15,926 bases of DNA from Flemingiibacterium sp045632605. GTDB lineage: Bacteria > Bacillota > Clostridia > Oscillospirales > CAG-272. Below, piece after piece: positions 14,731 to 15,926 of this stretch (positions within the stretch are counted from its first letter, which is position 1; each line of letters opens with the position of its first letter). Under the pieces are notes generated by a model. The model was not told the DNA's origin. It did not search any database and saw only the letters and a program-made list of their open reading frames with translations. The position numbers were made by a program, and so were the translations under genes. Location of the stretch: assembly GCA_045632605.1 (NCBI GenBank), contig JAZQXA010000090.1:1-15926 (forward strand). Direction: 5' to 3'.

Positions 14731-14765
14731 GCCCGAAATCACAAGATTTCGGGCTATTATTTTAT
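14731..14765 (+). terminator. Intrinsic terminator of the AraC-family gene
   Basis: GCCCGAAATC (14731-14740), loop ACAA, GATTTCGGGC (14745-14754), then TATTATTTTAT. It lies 32 bases past the stop. Confidence 0.87.
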
Positions 14766-14801
14766 AAAAACCCCCGAATGAGCCGAAGCGCTCATTCGGG
14801 G
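14761..14801 (-). terminator. Intrinsic terminator of the rightmost glycosidase-like gene
   Basis: CCCCGAATGAGC (14772-14783) pairs with GCTCATTCGGGG (14790-14801) over 12 bp. On the minus strand it is followed by a G and then TTTTTATAAAATAAT. It faces the plus-strand terminator at 14731, and the two share the AT-rich middle as their tails. Confidence 0.87.
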
Positions 14802-14837
14802 TAACAAATATCTAAAAGTTTTTAATTAACTGTCAGC

Positions 14838-15926
14838 TCACACGGGAGCTTTTACATGAACCTCGAAATAATCGATCGTTGTTCTGTAGCCCTTTGCAAC
14901 AAGATTCTCGTTTCCGATAACGAATGCAACCGCACTTGATCTGTGCGCCGCAGCAGGTGCATCATAGCAGAGTACGGTTTCGCGTGCAAAACGGTCATCC
15001 TGCTCTGCTCCGACGTAAGTACACTTCTCGCCGTTTAAATAAACAGTAACCGGATTTTCCAGAACTTCTTCAGTACTGCGTCCAAATCCCATACGAATCT
15101 GAACCTTTGCTCCTTCCGGAATCTCTCCGAGAGTTATTTTGAAGAAACGCTCCTCATCAAACGTCGTCGGAAGCTGTTCGTAACCGCGGTTGCGCTGCCA
15201 CCAGGGAAGCCTGTCGTTTATTGAGATTATATGTCGACGATCGAGCTTCAGCACCTTTTCAAGCGAGCCGAATGTACTGTAAAAACCGCTAAAATCGCCA
15301 AATTCCTCTGTGTCTGTGCGAATCTTTGCGTTAAGGTCGGTGTGCGGCGAATCAAACTGTTGGAAGAAATTGTACATATAAATCTTATCAGCGCCCTGCG
15401 AATAAGCAGATGCGGCACACGCTGCCATGGTGCTGATGCTCGGGAGAATAGGGTCTGTTCCCCATCGCGGACGTATATACATTTCAATTCCGGCCGCAAG
15501 CTCAACGCCAAACGGTGAAAGAAGCGATTTCCAAAGCTTTATCGGCATATCGTTGCAGTTTGAATCAAATCGTCCTGAAACCGATACAAGATCAAGCCAT
15601 CCCTCGGACGCCCAGTGTACAACATCAAGTCCAAAATCGTGGTTCTGTTCAACACACGGTGCAACACGAACAGCAAGCTTTATTTTATGTCCGTATTTTT
15701 CTCCGTACTTTTCGCAAAGTGCGTGAACCTTTCCGACAAACTCGTTCATTATCTCGATGCCGTCAAGCTCTTCGCCGTCTTTGAATACAAGTAATTCACG
15801 TGTATAGTCAAGCTCCACGCCGTAAGGATCGTAACGCTCAAGCGCTTCCTCGATGAAAGCAAGCATCATTTCGCGTACAAACGGCTTTGCATAGTCATTG
15901 TTCTTATCCCACTGATACTGATATTT
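14838..15926 (-). CDS. TIM-barrel glycosidase-like protein, N-terminus outside window
   Basis: The last 362 residues of a minus-strand protein; the frame stays open to the right edge, so the start is not visible. It begins in mid-barrel with DYAKPFVREMMLAFIEEALE and the strand YGVELDYTRE (35-44 of the visible part), a motif seen in hydrolase-like TIM barrels in which E/D at the strand end may be catalytic. It continues through IKLAVRVAPCVEQN, WLDLVSVSGRFDS, AAGIEMYIRPRWG and GADKIYMYNFFQQFDSP. The last 125 or so residues (from FFKITLGEIPEGAK) look like an all-beta, carbohydrate-binding-type domain. I cannot assign a named GH family. It converges on the AraC gene with a terminator between them and is the third putative glycosidase of this region, supporting a saccharide-use locus. 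Cellular location cannot be judged without the N-terminus. Confidence 0.65.
   Translation of the reverse strand, partial: KYQYQWDKNNDYAKPFVREMMLAFIEEALERYDPYGVELDYTRELLVFKDGEELDGIEIMNEFVGKVHALCEKYGEKYGHKIKLAVRVAPCVEQNHDFGLDVVHWASEGWLDLVSVSGRFDSNCNDMPIKLWKSLLSPFGVELAAGIEMYIRPRWGTDPILPSISTMAACAASAYSQGADKIYMYNFFQQFDSPHTDLNAKIRTDTEEFGDFSGFYSTFGSLEKVLKLDRRHIISINDRLPWWQRNRGYEQLPTTFDEERFFKITLGEIPEGAKVQIRMGFGRSTEEVLENPVTVYLNGEKCTYVGAEQDDRFARETVLCYDAPAAAHRSSAVAFVIGNENLVAKGYRTTIDYFEVHVKAPV

Noticed and set aside
1..15926. CRISPR array, tRNA/rRNA genes, transposases, toxin-antitoxin or phage defence genes
   Set aside because: No regularly spaced repeats, cloverleaf sequences, transposase motifs or known defence domains were seen on either strand.

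Overview
The window looks like chromosome from an anaerobic Firmicute of the class Clostridia, probably a gut Oscillospiraceae/Ruminococcaceae-type organism. This is inferred from strong GGAGG-type ribosome sites, textbook SigA promoters (TTGACA/TATAAT with TG before the -10), AT-rich spacers, a lipoprotein peptide-binding protein, a split B12-dependent methionine synthase and a clostridial-style Crp/Fnr regulator. No ribosomal or tRNA genes, phage genes, insertion sequences or CRISPR arrays were seen, so the taxonomic placement rests on gene style only.

Left part (1-5844, all minus strand): a family-5 substrate-binding lipoprotein (C-terminus beyond the window), a D-lyxose/D-mannose isomerase of cupin fold, and a two-gene methionine synthase operon. 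In that operon a small reactivation-domain protein overlaps by 4 bases a MetH that lacks this domain. Each of the three transcription units has its own good promoter.

Middle (5845-8270): a redox island, trxB(-) / crp-like(+) / trxA(-). The regulator gene lies between the thioredoxin reductase and thioredoxin genes and has a perfect consensus promoter of its own. trxB and trxA both have an extended -10 without a recognisable -35, and each carries the same palindrome, TGTRAY-N3-GTCACA, centred about 41-42 bases upstream of the predicted start. That is the class II activator position. The regulator's recognition helix keeps all three residues that E. coli CRP uses to read TGTGA. This points to a small, self-contained thioredoxin regulon controlled by a Crp/Fnr protein with a cysteine pair, which is the most coherent new system I can see here.

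Right part (8271-15926): a carbohydrate-type accessory region. Two tandem paralogous cytoplasmic proteins of about 650 residues look like distant GH42-like glycosidases and share one promoter and one terminator. They are followed by a minus-strand class III aminotransferase (HemL-like sequence, non-haem context) divergent from an AraC/cupin regulator. The window ends in the C-terminal part of another TIM-barrel glycosidase-like protein on the minus strand. The AraC protein probably controls the divergent aminotransferase and perhaps the neighbouring hydrolases. The substrate is not readable from sequence.
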